From assembly GCA_963580285.1 (NCBI GenBank), contig OY757011.1:96207650-96271649 (forward strand): a DNA stretch of 64,000 bases. The letters run 5' to 3'. The translations under genes were made by a program, and so were the position numbers. Positions 30,838 to 42,645 of the stretch are shown here, piece by piece. This DNA comes from Lucinisca nassula. Taxonomy: Eukaryota; Mollusca; Bivalvia; Lucinida; Lucinidae. Each line of letters begins with the position of its first letter. The stretch's first letter is position 1. Below the pieces are notes generated by a model. That model did no database searches. It saw only the letters and a program-made list of their open reading frames with translations, and had not been told where the DNA came from.

Positions 30838-31734
30838 TAGTTTGAAAGACGGGAGAAACAGGCGCTTGTATGGAAAACAAGTGAGTGACATGTGTATCAG
30901 TAGACAGTTAGATGGATTGGACATAAACAGTTGGTCAGTAGAGGGTAAAAAAGCGATAAGCGGTTGGAATGAAAGAACAATACGAAGTGGTTAGCGAACA
31001 TTTATGTTTGTATTCAGAATAATACATGCATGTTCAAATCAGGCATGGTAAACAAGTAATCAAACTGACTTTTTGGGCATGTGGCTAAAATGTCATAAAG
31101 TCAGTTTTTCCTGTGTTCTGAAGGGTTGCATGTCTTAATTTGTAATAGTTCGGTTGACTTTGCGTGCAACTGTGCCGTTTGCACATTCAGTATCACTTAA
31201 TATTTATAACAAAATCGTGCGCCACGTCGACAAGCCAGACATTTGTCTGCGCGTTATTATCTAAATAACTATCTTTAATTTTGGCGATGATTACTATAAT
31301 TTCCTTTTTCTCTCATATCGCAGTCATTAACTCGTCGGAGTTATAGAAAACTGCGGATGAATTGCAAAAGCAGGAACGTAACGATGAGAACAACTATCAT
31401 TAACAGCGTATCAAACTATCCTATGTGATTTCTCATTTAACTCAGTTGAATCAATGCGAAATGGAGTTGAATACAAAACGTGACGTTCCATTCCTTCTGG
31501 TTAGTATTGACCTGTGAATCTGTAGCCTTTCTGTGCGCATGTTGGTGCATCACATCAGTGCTCGAATGTCATATGAATTCAAATTACCAGTTTCCTTAGC
31601 GTGTATGCGCGACTGTCTGGCGTGTGTTTCTTGGCATATGTACGTTCGTACATTTTGTCCGATTTCGACCACGCATTCAAGTTTTAAAACAGAATATGTT
31701 AACAAGAAAGTAAAGTTAACACGCCCCTTAACCA
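30838..31734. other. Unassigned
   Basis: Purine-rich tract words up to about 30990, then roughly 740 bp with no recognised repeat or gene. The frame at 31533-31784 has no recognisable domain. Confidence 0.3.
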
Positions 31735-31790
31735 ACTTTTATGTGGCGGTTCTAACGAGCACTCACAATCCATGTTTGGACTGAAATTAT
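31735..31790. repeat. PalB palindrome half
   Basis: GGCGGTTCTAACGAGCACTC, CACAATCCATGTTTGGACTG: right arm of the palindrome only. Confidence 0.65.
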
Positions 31791-31960
31791 GTGAATCCTT
31801 TATCCCATATAATACATCTGGTTCAGATAATAGTTTTTTTTTTTTTTTTCATGACTATAGAACTGGCGCTATCCCGATCAATATGATTTACATGTTTCTT
31901 TTTCTAGTTACTATTTCCAGTACCTTTAAGCCGCTGCTCACAGGGTCTGCGGTTTGGAGT

Positions 31961-32173
31961 TTAACCCTTATCTTGCCGAATATTCATTTAAGCCACACCC
32001 ATTTCTCTCTATCATCCAACCAAATTACTTGATGTAATTTATTGCTACAAATTCATAAACTGAATGCCAAACAGTGTAGATCCTGATCAGATTGCTTCTT
32101 CAGAAGCCATCTGATCTGGATCTACACTGTTTGCAAAGATAGGGGTTGTCGTGAACAGCAAGATAAGGGTTAA
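31961..32173. mobile_element. Hp1 hairpin element, complete
   Basis: Terminal inverted repeats TTAACCCTTATCTTGC and GCAAGATAAGGGTTAA. Inner hairpin CAAACAGTGTAGATCC-GATCAGAT / ATCTGATC-GGATCTACACTGTTTG around CTTCTTCAGAAG. 213 bp, non-coding. Confidence 0.87.
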
Positions 32174-32296
32174 ACAAAGAAAGAAAATAAAAAAGAAAAT
32201 GTGTATATCTTGTAAATCCTACTTACCCCATATAGGGCTTTAAAAATTTACGTTTTGAATTTGAGAACCACCTCAATCTTAGCTGGTGAAGTACTC

Positions 32297-32514
32297 TATC
32301 ACGTTAACAAGTCCATGAAATAAACACCCGCTTAGACCTCAACTGGAAGACAGAGAAAACTAGCGTTTACAGTGATATATATTATGTTGTCTTAGTTTTT
32401 GTTGCAACATATAGGTTACGGCTACTCGTTAGAATCGCCTCGATTTGTTGGTTCCTACAAGCACCCACAAACTATGTTTGAAATATGAATTAGACAAATA
32501 TCACAAATGTTAAT
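32297..32514 (+). mobile_element. PalB element, degenerate
   Basis: TATCACGTTAACAAGTCC at the left, decayed palindrome (GTTAGAATCGCCTCGATTTGTTGG), ends at AAATATCACAAATGTTAAT where a PalA begins. Confidence 0.75.
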
Positions 32515-32732
32515 CATCACGAAAACACGCCTATATAATTTTGACCCCCTTGAACCCCGCTTTTATATAGTAAAACTTGGGCTTACAGGGGTAAACCTTA
32601 TTTTTCTTATTTCTGCTCTAAAGTATAGATTGTTGGTTCTTTGTTAGAACCGCCTCAATGAGGCGGTTCTTACGAGTACCCATAACATATATTTTGAGCA
32701 AAAATAAGATAAACATCACAGTTTTTCTGTCG
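32515..32732 (+). mobile_element. PalA element, right end missing
   Basis: CATCACGAAAACACGCC, left half and palindrome (32645-32680) are good; similarity stops after AAACATCACAGTTTTTC. It probably inserted in the preceding PalB. Confidence 0.85.
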
Positions 32733-33260
32733 ATGTACTTCGTCCTTTTGTATTTGAATCAGACAACATGAGATTGAATTTTCATCAAATGATTGTTTCG
32801 TGAATTGAAACATGTTGCTGCACGTAACCTCATATCACTGCCTTGCTGCAGCAGCACAAGAGACGTGAAACATAGCGTTGTATGTTTGCCCTGATTCCAA
32901 TGCGCTTAAAAGCTGCAGTTAGCACTTGAGATGCCAAAAACAAATGCATCTGAAAATGTCTGTTTATGGCGTCTGCTGCATATTCGTGCAAACGTTTCTA
33001 GTCTACATTTGCATATACATGTAGGTAAACAGAGTGGTAAACAGTTATTTTCTAATAAAAATCTAAGATATTTTATGCACGCCCCCCCCCCCCCCCCACC
33101 CCGCAACAAAGTGGGCAGGGAATTATAGTTTTGCGCTTGTCTATACGTCACACTTTGTAGTACTATCTCCTGCAGAATTTGATGCAGGGCATTGAAACTT
33201 GCAACACAGTTCGACATGCATTGAACATGTGCAAAAAGAAAAAGGATTCTGATATTATAG
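32733..33260. other. Unassigned; poly-C tract
   Basis: Contains a run of about 17 C at 33083-33099. No repeat family or gene recognised. Confidence 0.4.
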
Positions 33261-33780
33261 GGATCAACCATGGTTTTTCGTGCATTAACATTCGACGGGT
33301 CCCGAGGAAGCTGTTTGAACATGAGGCCGCCAGGCCGATTGTTCAAATATCTTCCGAGGGATCCGGCAAATGTTAATGCAATGAAATAACCACGTATGAT
33401 CGTTGTTCTTGCATAACTTGCGATTCCGACAGCAAATGACGAAAATGCCCAAAAGCTCCATATAAACTCTTCAAATGCGACCGGCGAACCAACATGGCGG
33501 CCAGTTCAGAATGTTGTTTACAATGACGTTGTTACGCAGTAACCATCTGACGTCATCATAGAACCCTAAAACGCTACGTTCAGGACGATAACGTTACGTC
33601 GCTCAACGTGAGGTAAACAAAGCAAGGCCCGTCTTGCGATATCAAAAGCTCAAAATCCATGTTCAAACAGCACGCGAATTTCATGATTTGAACATGGTTT
33701 TTGCTGTTTGCGCACGGCTTTCGGTCCATTTACGTAACAATGGCTTCAAACAGCCATGCGCATAGATATTTATGCAAGAA
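33261..33780 (+). repeat. Rep520 copy 2
   Basis: Same ends as copy 1 (GGATCAACCATGG; TATTTATGCAAGAA). Hairpin with GTCCCGAGGAAGCTGTTTGA and GAGGCCGCCAGGCC loop. This is the reference for the empty PalA target (TCTTCAAATGCGACCGG near 33467-33485). Confidence 0.85.
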
Positions 33781-34092
33781 AGCTCCTTTTTGCAGAATTA
33801 TGTCCCCTTAAACGACTTAAACAGTTTAGCCAGTCGCACATCTTTCTACAGTATTAGATGCAGGGCATTGAAACAGGCAACACATTTAAGACATGTATTG
33901 AATAAACAGGATTCTGATCCAGTCCCATATTGCAAAATTATGTCCCCTTAAACAGCTTAAAGGTATTATAGTAAATACATGGTCAGTGTCTTTAATAATA
34001 AAATATAATCGATGAGCCTTAGACAATTTTATAGGGGCGAGCTTCAGCGAGCCTCTTTAAGTTGTCGCGGCGAACCGATTATATTTTATTAT
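33781..34092. other. Unassigned; short local duplication
   Basis: ATGTCCCCTTAAACGACTTAAA at 33800 recurs as ATGTCCCCTTAAACAGCTTAAA near 33940, and GATGCAGGGCATTGAAAC at 33180 recurs at 33856. An old local duplication brackets the Rep520 insertion. Confidence 0.5.
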
Positions 34093-34860
34093 TGCACGAC
34101 CCGCAGAAAAAGCGACCGACTGAAGTCGGTTGATTTTCTAAGAGTGCCCTAAAATCACCGTGTCATTCTGTCATTCGGTCATTCTGTCATTCTGTCAGTC
34201 TGTCTGTCCGTCCGTAACCCGTTTGTGATAATTAGTGATAGTGAATTCACCGCTTGGAATATTTAAACAATTTTTGGCATACTGATAGATATCAATGAGA
34301 TCTAACCAATGAACTTGCGAAATAATACATTCCATTTAGTACAGCCTCGCCGAGGCGAAAAATGTGAACATTTTCGAACTGCTTCTCCTCGGAAACCGTT
34401 TGGCCGATTGAAGTCAAATTTCATATGGAGCCTCTATGGGATGGGGGAAACCAAAATTTGCTCATGGGGTCCAGGTCACATGACCAAAATGGCCGCCAAG
34501 CTATATATGGTAAAAACCCTTCAAAAATAGTCTTCCCCAGAACCCTTGGGCAGATTTCCACGAAACTTGATAAATAGCATCTGGGACGTAGGCCACTCAT
34601 AAATTGCTAAAATGGTGACCCTGGGTTGACCTTGACTTTTTTGTGCCTAGGTCAAACTTTGACACACATGCTTTTGTATTGGAAAAGTGAGAATGCATTT
34701 TATCCTGCAAACGATTCAGAATACAGTACTAGAGTATAAGATATGTTTTTGCCGCATTTATTGGGGGAACCGTTTTAGGTCCAAGTCATATGACCAAAAT
34801 CGCCGCAATACCCATATATGGTAACACTCATAAAGCTAAAAGCATCCGGTGGGTCGTGCA
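34093..34860 (+). mobile_element. Tir768 element, complete
   Basis: 768 bp, starts TGCACGACCCGC and ends GGTGGGTCGTGCA (10-bp terminal inverted repeat TGCACGACCC). It contains a tandem block of CATTCTGTCATTCTGTCAGT and ACCAAAATGGCCGCC. The 73-codon frame at 34309 has no recognisable domain. Likely a non-autonomous DNA transposon. Confidence 0.88.
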
Positions 34861-35135
34861 CTTCAGCTGAAGCACTGGTTAAAGGCTCTAATCATGTATT
34901 TAGTTTATACCGCAATTCAAAACACTCAAGGGTTTTGCAATAATTTAGCAAATTTAAGCGCAATAAAGACAACAAACAGTGCAGCATGTTAAACGACATT
35001 CAGTGTCATGGCGCGCACACGTAGTATAACGTGACGTCCAGTAGTGCACAGTTTATGACGTCACCGCGCCACAGAGACGTTGGAAACAACATGGACGCTC
35101 GAATATAAGTTTCTCAGCTCTTTCCATTCTGTATG
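34861..35135. other. Unassigned
   Basis: No recognised feature; contains GTGACGTCCAG and ATGACGTCACC motifs at 35030-35065. Confidence 0.3.
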
Positions 35136-35660
35136 AAAAGTAGAAGTTAAACAAAGATCAGGAATCGATACAATTAACTTACTCCACCCATCAAAGACAC
35201 CAAAGGGAAAGAAACACAAACATTAAGCGACCAGACCAAAATGGAAACCTAAACAAAGGAAGGCCATAAGGACAGTTCCTTTCCCACAAAATGGCCATAT
35301 GGCCATCCAAAATAAAAAGACACAAGTGATACACACAGTAAGTAACAAACAACACCATAAATAAACCGCCACGGAAGAACCGCCTTGGAACGGTCAGTGG
35401 AATGATTTCCACTGGGGGGGGGGGGGGGGGGGGGCTAAAATCGATTTTACGTGGCCACAATCCTCGCCCTTACTTCCGTCGCGATTTAGACAAATAATTT
35501 GTTCAGTCCGCATGAAGGCCTCCTAACTCATCAGTGCAACATCTCCGTGAACACAAAAAAATCAAAGAACCACAGAGGTGAGACAACGGTGAGGACTCGA
35601 CAGCAAGAAACCACTGAAATGCTGGAGCAAAAGAAAACCAACAGTTAGACTCCGAAAAGC
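35136..35660 (-). repeat. PLE 3' untranslated end
   Basis: AAAAGTAGAAGTTAAACAAAGATCAGGA to AACAGTTAGACTCCGAAAAG on the plus strand. It contains a run of about 25 G at 35408-35433 where other copies have GGGGGC. A 5'-truncated copy without coding sequence. Confidence 0.82.
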
Positions 35661-36605
35661 TGCAAATTAATATAGCTTAGTTTAGCTTTAGAATTTATTT
35701 TTGAGGTTGAGACTCAACCGCAATAGCAGTGCGCAATTATTCCAACGGACTATTCAAACCAGGAAAGCCCGAAAAGGTAAGAATTGAGCTGAAATTTCTG
35801 AAAATCTGTTAAAATAATTATTGTAAAGATTATAACTTGCAGTTTCGTTGTATCCCCATGTACAAAATGCTACATGCTATTGTTTACACTTGCTTATTAG
35901 GGACCTGAAAAGTAGGTCCGGTCCATAAACGGTCACTAGACATATTATAGGTCAGTAGAATGTATTGTAGGTCACTACCAATACATGTGTTATAGTTATT
36001 CGACCCCCCCCCCCCTTTTTTTTGCTACTAGAATGCCTGATTGCGGTATAAATTATTTTTTGTAACAGTAGAACACTCCGTGTGTTCATAATTGTTTTGT
36101 AGCCTCTTGGGCAGCAGATCAAAGGCGGACCTTGATTAGTAGCTCTTGTTGAATACCCTGACTGAGGTACTTAAGGGGAAATTCAATAGTGTACGTGAAA
36201 ATGAAGAATAAAAATACCACAAAATAAAATAGTTTTATTTGAAAAAGCAACTTTTAATAAAAAAAAATAAATATTATTTACACGTTTCCTATTTTATTTT
36301 CATTATAAACATGTTACAATGTATGCAAAATATTTTTTGCAATAAATACAAAAACTGATGCTATTGTAATACTTTTCTTTTCAGAATAATAATAATAATT
36401 ATTATTATTGCCATTATTATTTAATAATTAATTTATATTTAATTATTTTTATTTAATACTACTACTCATACTACTACTACTACTACTACTGCTAATTTAA
36501 TTATTTTTATTTAATAGTACTACTACTACTACAAATAATAATAATAATTATTATTATTATCATAATTGAACTGATAAACTTATTTCTCTCCTTATTCTTT
36601 TTTAA
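35661..36605. other. Unassigned, AT-rich with TAA/TAC microsatellite
   Basis: 36385-36560 is a mixed AATAATTATTATT / TACTACTAC low-complexity block. A poly-C/poly-T junction lies at 36005-36022. Nothing coding is recognised. Confidence 0.5.
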
Positions 36606-36698
36606 TTTGTTTGTTTGGTTTGTGGTTTAACGTCCCCGTCAACACTGTAAAGGTCATTTTGGAGACGTTGCTTCCAATTTTCTGGGTCTTTTTTTTTC
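36606..36698 (-). repeat. SineX 3' fragment
   Basis: TTTGTTTGGTTTGTGGTTTAACG to GACGTTGCTTCCAATTTTCTGGG: only the 3' ~90 bp, cut by PalB at its other side. Confidence 0.8.
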
Positions 36699-36699
36699 A

Positions 36700-36860
36700 C
36701 ATGTCCAAAATGGCTACTTTTTATGAAATTCGGTGATATTTTTTCTTATTTTTATTGCAAACATAGGTTGTGGGTGCGCGTTAGAATTTATTGTGGGTGC
36801 TCATTGAGGCGGTTCTAACTAGTACCAACAACCTATGTCTTGGAGAAGAAATAAGAAAGG
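36700..36860 (-). repeat. PalB fragment
   Basis: CACATGTCCAAAATGGCTAC, palindrome partly duplicated (GCGCGTTAGAATT; CATTGAGGCGGTTC), ends after CTTGGAGAAGAAATAAG. Confidence 0.72.
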
Positions 36861-37077
36861 AAGGGGATGGGGTGGTTGTAATATGTGTAATTTTACGACA
36901 GATGTGTCATCGAGGCGATTCTAATACGTATCAATGTCATGGTATACATTTCGGTTAAAAAAAGGAAAGAAAAATATCCCTTCAATATCCTCGTTACTGC
37001 GAAACCGGGGCTACGAGGAAATCATAAGCTTGCATTGAATTTGTCCATTGCTTTTATAAAACTCTTATTGTAGATCG

Positions 37078-37371
37078 GGACCCCCGCTCATCGGGGCTTG
37101 AAGAAATGGCTGGGCTGCAAGATGCTTCCACGCAGAGCTGAAACCGACCGCACACGAGTACTGGTAAACCGCTTAGAGGATCCAAGCCCCAGGCAAAGCG
37201 GTACGAGTCGGACCGTCCATGCTTATAAACCCTATTGGTTTCATTGGGCGACCGGGCTTTAGATGTCTCTTCATCTCAACACCGGGTACAAGTCCCACAA
37301 AATTGGAAGCAACGTCTCTAAAATTACCTTTACAGTAGGGGGACGTTAAATAGCAAATCAAACAAACAAAC
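37078..37371 (+). mobile_element. SineX copy, full length
   Basis: Starts GGGACCCCCGCTCATCGGGGC and ends AATCAAACAAACAAA. Flanks TATTGTAGATCG and TATCGTAGATCG form a 12-bp target duplication with one mismatch. Confidence 0.87.
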
Positions 37372-37699
37372 GTATCGTAGATCGTATACGCGTTATGTTC
37401 ATGTACTACAATGTTGTTTTGTTTCTTTGCACTCAGGCCGATCTTATCTTCTCTAAACCTTGTTTGCTCTGGGCAAAACAAAAAGAAAAATCCGGCGTTT
37501 TATTGTTGAGGTTTTAAGCTTGCCTTTTGCAGATTTAGCAACACTTTTCTTGTTCTATCTCTATTTACATTTGGTACAGAGTCATGTAATCTTTGATCCT
37601 TTCAAACCCTCCCATGCTCTTGGTATATTTAGACTGATATCTTTTTACAAGGTAGAAGGTAGTCTGAGATTATTTTGAGAATGCTGAAACCGTGATGGT

Positions 37700-38768
37700 T
37701 ACATATCTATTTTTATCTTGTAGGAAGTTTGGAGAGCCTTGTTATATTGATGCACTTCATGGTTCGAGCATATGTTTTACAAATGTAACCCCAGCTCCAG
37801 TTCGCTTGAGGCTTATACACTTTCTGATTCCTGGAAGTTATTTTAGTATCTAAATGAATGTTTGTATGACTTCCCTGGCTGAGTTGATTTAATATCAAAA
37901 TTCAATGTTGGACTTAAATCTCTTCTGCAACAAGGATTATCGGAACCCGAAATTTATGCTGACATAGTGTATAAATTCAGAAAACATATGCACTTGCAAT
38001 GACGTTAGCACCTAATTTCGTAAAATAATGGTTCGATATAAAAAGATTGGGTACAACATAAATGCTATACGACAGGCTGTATGTATGCTAGTTAACCCAA
38101 TCACGGTTGACAACTTTGCTCCCCTCTTTAATTGCATGCCGGTGGGTCAGGTCTCAGATTCTATGACGGTTCCAGTGTAAAGCCTTAGTGAGGATTAGAG
38201 AGAATTTAATTTTACGTAATGGTGGTTTGTGTCAGATGCTCTGTCTCAGGTCGGGCCCATCGGATTTTAATTGTTGGTGTTCATTTGTTTTAGCATTTCA
38301 GTGGTTTCTTGCTGTCGAGTCCTCGCCATTTTTCTCTGTGTGTTTTTTATTTTTTTATTTTGTGTTCTAGAAGATGATGCACTGATGAGTTATGAGGCTT
38401 TCATGCGGATTGAACAAAATATTTGTCTAAATCTCGATGGAAGTATGGGCGAGGATGGCGGCCGCGTAAAATCGATTCAAGCCCCCAAGTGGAATTCGTT
38501 TCACTGACCATTCCAAGGCGGTTCTTCTCTCGCGATTTATTTTTGTTATGGTATGTATTGAATGTATGTATTGCTTATATTTGTTTTTGATAGCCAATTG
38601 GCCATTTTGTGGGAAAGTATCTGTCATTTTGGCTTACCGCTACTGATGTTTCGAATAGGGTCTGGCTATTTCAAGTTTGTATTTCTTTCCTTTGGTGTCT
38701 CTGATGGGAGCTGTGGGTTGATTGTATCGATTCCTGATCACTGCCTTCACTTCTATTTTACCATATTT
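37700..38768 (+). pseudogene. Penelope-like element, C-terminal part and 3' end
   Basis: From 37879 it reads KFNVGLKSLLQQGLSEPEIY, then ADIVYKFRK, and after a frameshift RYKKIGYNINAIRQAVCMLV and NPITVDNFAPLFNCMPVG, colinear with the minus-strand PLE at 17.1-19.7 kb. The 3' untranslated end follows (38166-38768), closing with CGATTCCTGATCACTGCC and CTTCACTTCTATTTTACC. This copy confirms that the abundant non-coding fragments in this window are PLE 3' ends. The RT catalytic region is missing. Confidence 0.83.
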
Positions 38769-39949
38769 GGGTATCGTGACATTTAGTTTTAGTAGTTGTG
38801 ACTTACCCCGTTGAGCGGATATTACATCATTTAGGAGAGAGTCTAAGTATTTAAGATGCACCCACGGCCTCTCTAGGGGATTCCGTTGGGTTCTTCTCTC
38901 TGGATTCTCACGTGGTTTGAAAATAAAACACTTTTTAGCAGGTTTTTTTCTGTAGTGATATGTTCTTGTTTGCCTGAGGAATGACTTTGGTTTCATGCTA
39001 GCAAAACAAAAAATATCGTAGAAGCTTTCAAGATTGTTATTCAGTTTTTATAATTTTGAGTGCTTCCTGTGGAGCAGTGCCTCGGCGAAGCAAGGTACAT
39101 CTCAGTCCGGTGGCAGTGAACAGCTTGTACCGGAGAAGACCTCACATACGATTTATGATGAATTCTACAGTTTATTCGTTTTCCCTCGGCGTTTATTTAA
39201 AGATCAACGATGCTTTGGTTTTATTTTCCTGCTCTGTTGTAAATTCGCAATCTAGAGGGTATTCACAGCTAACATTTGATCGTAAGCAGTTGAAAGTGAA
39301 TAGTTAATCATGTTGTATCTCGGTGCATCGATCAAATTAAGCACTTGGCTCTTTTAGGCTCTTTGTTTGATGCAGAATTTCTAAAAAGGTGCGTTTCCTG
39401 ATAAGAAAAGCAATTAATTATTACTTTCACTGTTTTGCACCTGGAAGAATAAAGAATACACATTTCTATCATGAGATGGCTGTTAATTATGACAACATAT
39501 CCGTGCAATATATTGCTTTCTTCAATATCCGTATAATTGACACTTTTCAAATGTAGAATTATCCCATGATCCCTAAGTAGCCAGCAACCAAAATGTACAC
39601 AGGCCTAACAATTGTACCTGCGAAACTATATTTCAAGTAAAATACAAAAAAGACAATATAACGTTAAATGTATGTAAAATCGTGCACCTTCAGAAATTAT
39701 CATCTTCAAAATGTTCCGTCTTCGTTAAGCAGTTCAGGTTTAAGTTCAATGCAAATTCACGAAATCTACTTATACAAATATCCCTGAAATGTCTTACTTA
39801 CAGAGATATTGCGTACAGTCGCTTACATACAAAAACAGAAGAAAATGATTTTTTTTTTTTTCAGATGATACAATAGATAAGTCTCAATTCTGGCGACAGA
39901 CCAGAAGCAACCCACCAGTTAGATAATGGAATTCCGAAAGCATGATAAA
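38769..39949. other. Unassigned, possibly single-copy
   Basis: About 1.2 kb with no recognised repeat. The frame at 38640-38996 (minus) overlaps the PLE end, and the overlapping frames at 39034-39307 have no recognisable domain. Confidence 0.3.
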
Positions 39950-40200
39950 AACTATCGGGCTGTAAATTGTCTATGAAAAGGTGAACCTTCCAATCCTCCA
40001 GAAGCAAGGCCTATGACACAGAACTGAAAACCATGGACTGTACAGGTTTTATTTCTTCTGGGCCACACTAGCTGTTTTCGGCCAAAGAGGCCTCATCAGT
40101 AAATCAAAGATATTGTCAACATTCCTCAGTGGAATCACTAATCCGTAAGGACAAGAAAATATACAGAGGACACTCGTTATTATGACAGTTTTTGTTCCCT
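39950..40200 (-). repeat. Hhz unit, degenerate
   Basis: On the minus strand: CTTGTCCTTACGG, GATTCCACTGAGGAATG, then the hammerhead-like CTGATGAGGCC-TCTTT-GGCCGAAA (40060-40105), CCCAGAAGAAAT, TTTTCAGTTCTG. Stem I no longer pairs (GATTTA against TGGCCC), so activity is unlikely. Confidence 0.75.
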
Positions 40201-40247
40201 ATCATTGTGCCATGATAAAGAATATGCCGTTATTAAGAGTCCCAGTT

Positions 40248-40549
40248 TTGCTTTTTGTTTGATTTGAAATTTAACGTCCCCATCAACACTGAAAAGGTCA
40301 TTTTGGAAACGTTGCATACAATTTTGTGGTACTTTTACCCGACTTTGAAATGACATGACACCTCAAGCCCTGCCGCCCAATGAACAAATAGGGTTTATAA
40401 GCATGGACGGGCCGACTCGCACCGCATTGCCTGGGCAGACCTAGTGCCTCTAAGCGGTTTACCAGTACTCGTGTGCGGGTCCGTTCAAGCTCTGAGTGGA
40501 AGCATCATGCAGCCCATCTATTTCTTCGAGCCCCGATAGGCGGGGGCTA
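40248..40549 (-). mobile_element. SineX copy, full length
   Basis: Flanked by AAGAGTCCCAGTT and AAGAATCCCAGTT (13 bp, one mismatch). Contains TTTAACGTCCCCATCAACAC and GCCCCCGCCTATCGGGGC (minus) ends. Confidence 0.88.
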
Positions 40550-40584
40550 AAGAATCCCAGTTCGGAATATGATAGGTAATAAAA

Positions 40585-40745
40585 GGCTTTTTCCCATAAT
40601 CCAAGAAACAAATGTTATAGATATTTGTTAGAAACGCCTCACCGGTATTACTCCAAGAAAGAAATGTTAAAAACATTTGTTAGAATCGCCTCGGTGAGGC
40701 GATTCTAAGAAATATCTATAACATTTGTTTCTTGGGGTATTAGAC
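40585..40745. repeat. Third element type with the same palindrome core
   Basis: Outer arms CCAAGAAACAAATGTTATAG and CTATAACATTTGTTTCTTGG enclose TTAGAATCGCCTC-GGT-GAGGCGATTCTAA. The core is that of PalA/PalB with one change mirrored on the other arm, so pairing is kept. The arms and flanks belong to neither family. The left arm is partly duplicated (40615-40700). Confidence 0.75.
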
Positions 40746-40879
40746 CACAAGACCCTTTCGTGACTATGGACTCGATTTGGGCATTTCCAACTCAAGGGAA
40801 GCCCACGCCGCTCGTAACCGAGGCTAAGCCTTTAGCTAAGTAGTAATTCCATTTAAATTGTCGTTATAATAACGAGTTT

Positions 40880-41250
40880 TTCCGTTATAAGGAATGTTGA
40901 TATAAAGAGGGTTGACTGTACTGTAAGATAAAAGCAAGGTAGATAGACCGCCACACAGTCCATTAAAACCAGCTGTGGTGAAGTTACATGCTCTTTGAAA
41001 AGGTTATGCTTCGGACGCAAGGACTGCAACACAGATAAGAATGCAGTGGAGAGCACAGATATTGTTTCTGGACCAGGCTAGCCAGTTTCGACAAATTAGG
41101 CCTCATTAGTGACACTCAGATTATTTCGAAATTACAAAATAGGATCAATGATCCTGAAGGACCAGAAAATATGGTGAAGGGCAGGGAGACTTTTACGACC
41201 GCCACACATTCCCTTAACACTGTTTTTGAAGTTAAATGTCTCTGTCAGTG
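40880..41250 (-). repeat. Hhz unit, degenerate
   Basis: Minus strand: AGTCTCCCTGCCCTTCACC, TTTTCTGGTCCTTCAGGATC, then a hammerhead-like segment (41070-41115) with CTAATGAGGCC and CGAAAC, CTGGTCCAGAAAC. The core G of CTGATGA is A, which is expected to abolish cleavage. Confidence 0.72.
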
Positions 41251-41375
41251 TTACAGAGTCCGTGTACTTAATAAGTTCGTGTACTTAATTAATAAATTAA
41301 TATTTACATTTGCATACATTTGTACATGTATCCCATAAGAAATATGATTAGCAAGGATATACGTTACTTTCCGTT

Positions 41376-41401
41376 TTTTTTTTTTTTTTTTTTTTTTTTT
41401 G
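41376..41401. repeat. Poly-T tract
   Basis: About 25 T in a row, followed by GTTGTTGTTTTG. Confidence 0.95.
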
Positions 41402-41483
41402 TTGTTGTTTTGTTTTTGCTTTAACACATGCTAGATCCTCCTCACACTGATGTGCGATCCTAATTGGTATAGTTTCAGTTCCG

Positions 41484-41787
41484 TTTTTGTTTGTTTGATT
41501 TGAAGTTTAACGTCTCCATCAACACTGTAAAGGTCATTTTGGAGACGTTGCTTCCAATTTTTGGGGACTTTTACCCGACATCGAGATGACATGACATCTC
41601 AAGCCCTGCCGCCCAATGAAACCAATTGCGTTTATAAGCATGAACGGACCGATTCGCACCGCATTGCCTGGGCAGGCTTAGATCCTCTAAGCGGTTAACC
41701 AATACTCTTGTGCGGGTCGGTTTCAGCTCTACGTGGAAGCATCTTGCAGCCCATCTGTTTCTTCAAGCCGCGATGGGCGGGGGCTTT
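41484..41787 (-). mobile_element. SineX copy, full length
   Basis: TTTTTGTTTGTTTGATTTGAAG to CCGCGATGGGCGGGGGC. No convincing target duplication could be read. Confidence 0.86.
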
Positions 41788-42026
41788 AGGTTTTGTTCAG
41801 TAACTTGGTATTTACGTTGAAAGCAATTTCTAAGTTGCATGTAAACATGATGGAACGCCAAAATCCTTTTTAAGTAGACCATTAACAAGCAATTTGTTGA
41901 AATCGATGAATAACATGACATTTTTGTTTTAGGCTGGAAAGTGTGACTTTTAAAAGGTCTTCTAAATACATAATCGTTCGAAAGGAACTTACTTCCATTT
42001 TATTTCACAGGTCCATTAGACCTACG

Positions 42027-42355
42027 CATCACGAAAACACGCCTATATAATTTTGACCCCCCTTGAACTCCATTTTATATACTTAAACTGGGGTTTACAT
42101 GGGTAAACCTTATTTTGCTTATTTCTGCTCTAAAATATTGATTGTGGGTACTCGTTAGAACCGTTCTAACGGGTGGCCTTTAAATGTAGATTGTGGGTAC
42201 TCGTTAGAACCGCCTCGATGAGGCGTTTCTAACGAGTACCCGCAATCTATATTTTGAGCAGAAATAAGAAAAAATCACAATCTTTCATCTTAAAATGTTC
42301 ATTTTTTTCGGCGATAACGGTTGCAATGTATTTTTATAGGCGTGTTTTCGTAATG
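42027..42355 (+). mobile_element. PalA element with duplicated palindrome arm
   Basis: CATCACGAAAACACGCC to GGCGTGTTTTCGTAATG, 329 bp. TTGTGGGTACTCGTTAGAACCG occurs twice (42140 and 42190), the first followed by a truncated core, the second by the full palindrome. Confidence 0.9.
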
Positions 42356-42406
42356 TTTTGACAGGGACATGCCAAAAAGTGTCATTGAGCACGTGCGAGT
42401 AGCTGT

Positions 42407-42627
42407 CACGTAAATAAGTCAGTAAAAAGAACATTCCCTAACCCTACTTTATAAAGAGAAAACTGGGGTCCACGGGGATGCAATTTATTTTTTTCTTAAT
42501 TCTTCTCCAAGTCATAGGTTATGGGTACTCATTAGCCCACCCAGAACCCATGTTTGCAGTACAAATAAGAAAACTATCACGCATTTTAATAAAATGGAGG
42601 TACGAAAAATGCACTGTATCTCACGGA
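42407..42627 (+). repeat. PalB, palindrome deleted
   Basis: TGTCACGTAAATAAGTCAG, TTTATAAAGAGAAAACTGGGG, CATAGGTTATGGGTACTCATTAG, then directly the right arm (CCCAGAACCCATGTTTGCAG) and GAAAAATGCACTGTATC. The core hairpin is gone. Confidence 0.72.
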
Positions 42628-42645
42628 ATACTCAGATCAGCCTAT

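Noticed and set aside
33083..33120. Poly-C and poly-G runs as G-quadruplex regulatory sites
   Set aside because: Homopolymer runs here and at 35408 fall in repeats or unassigned DNA with no gene nearby; they may also be length-uncertain in assembly.
38383..38420. Hammerhead core CTGATGAG in the PLE 3' end
   Set aside because: No GAAA, stem II or closing stem follows; the word also varies between PLE copies.
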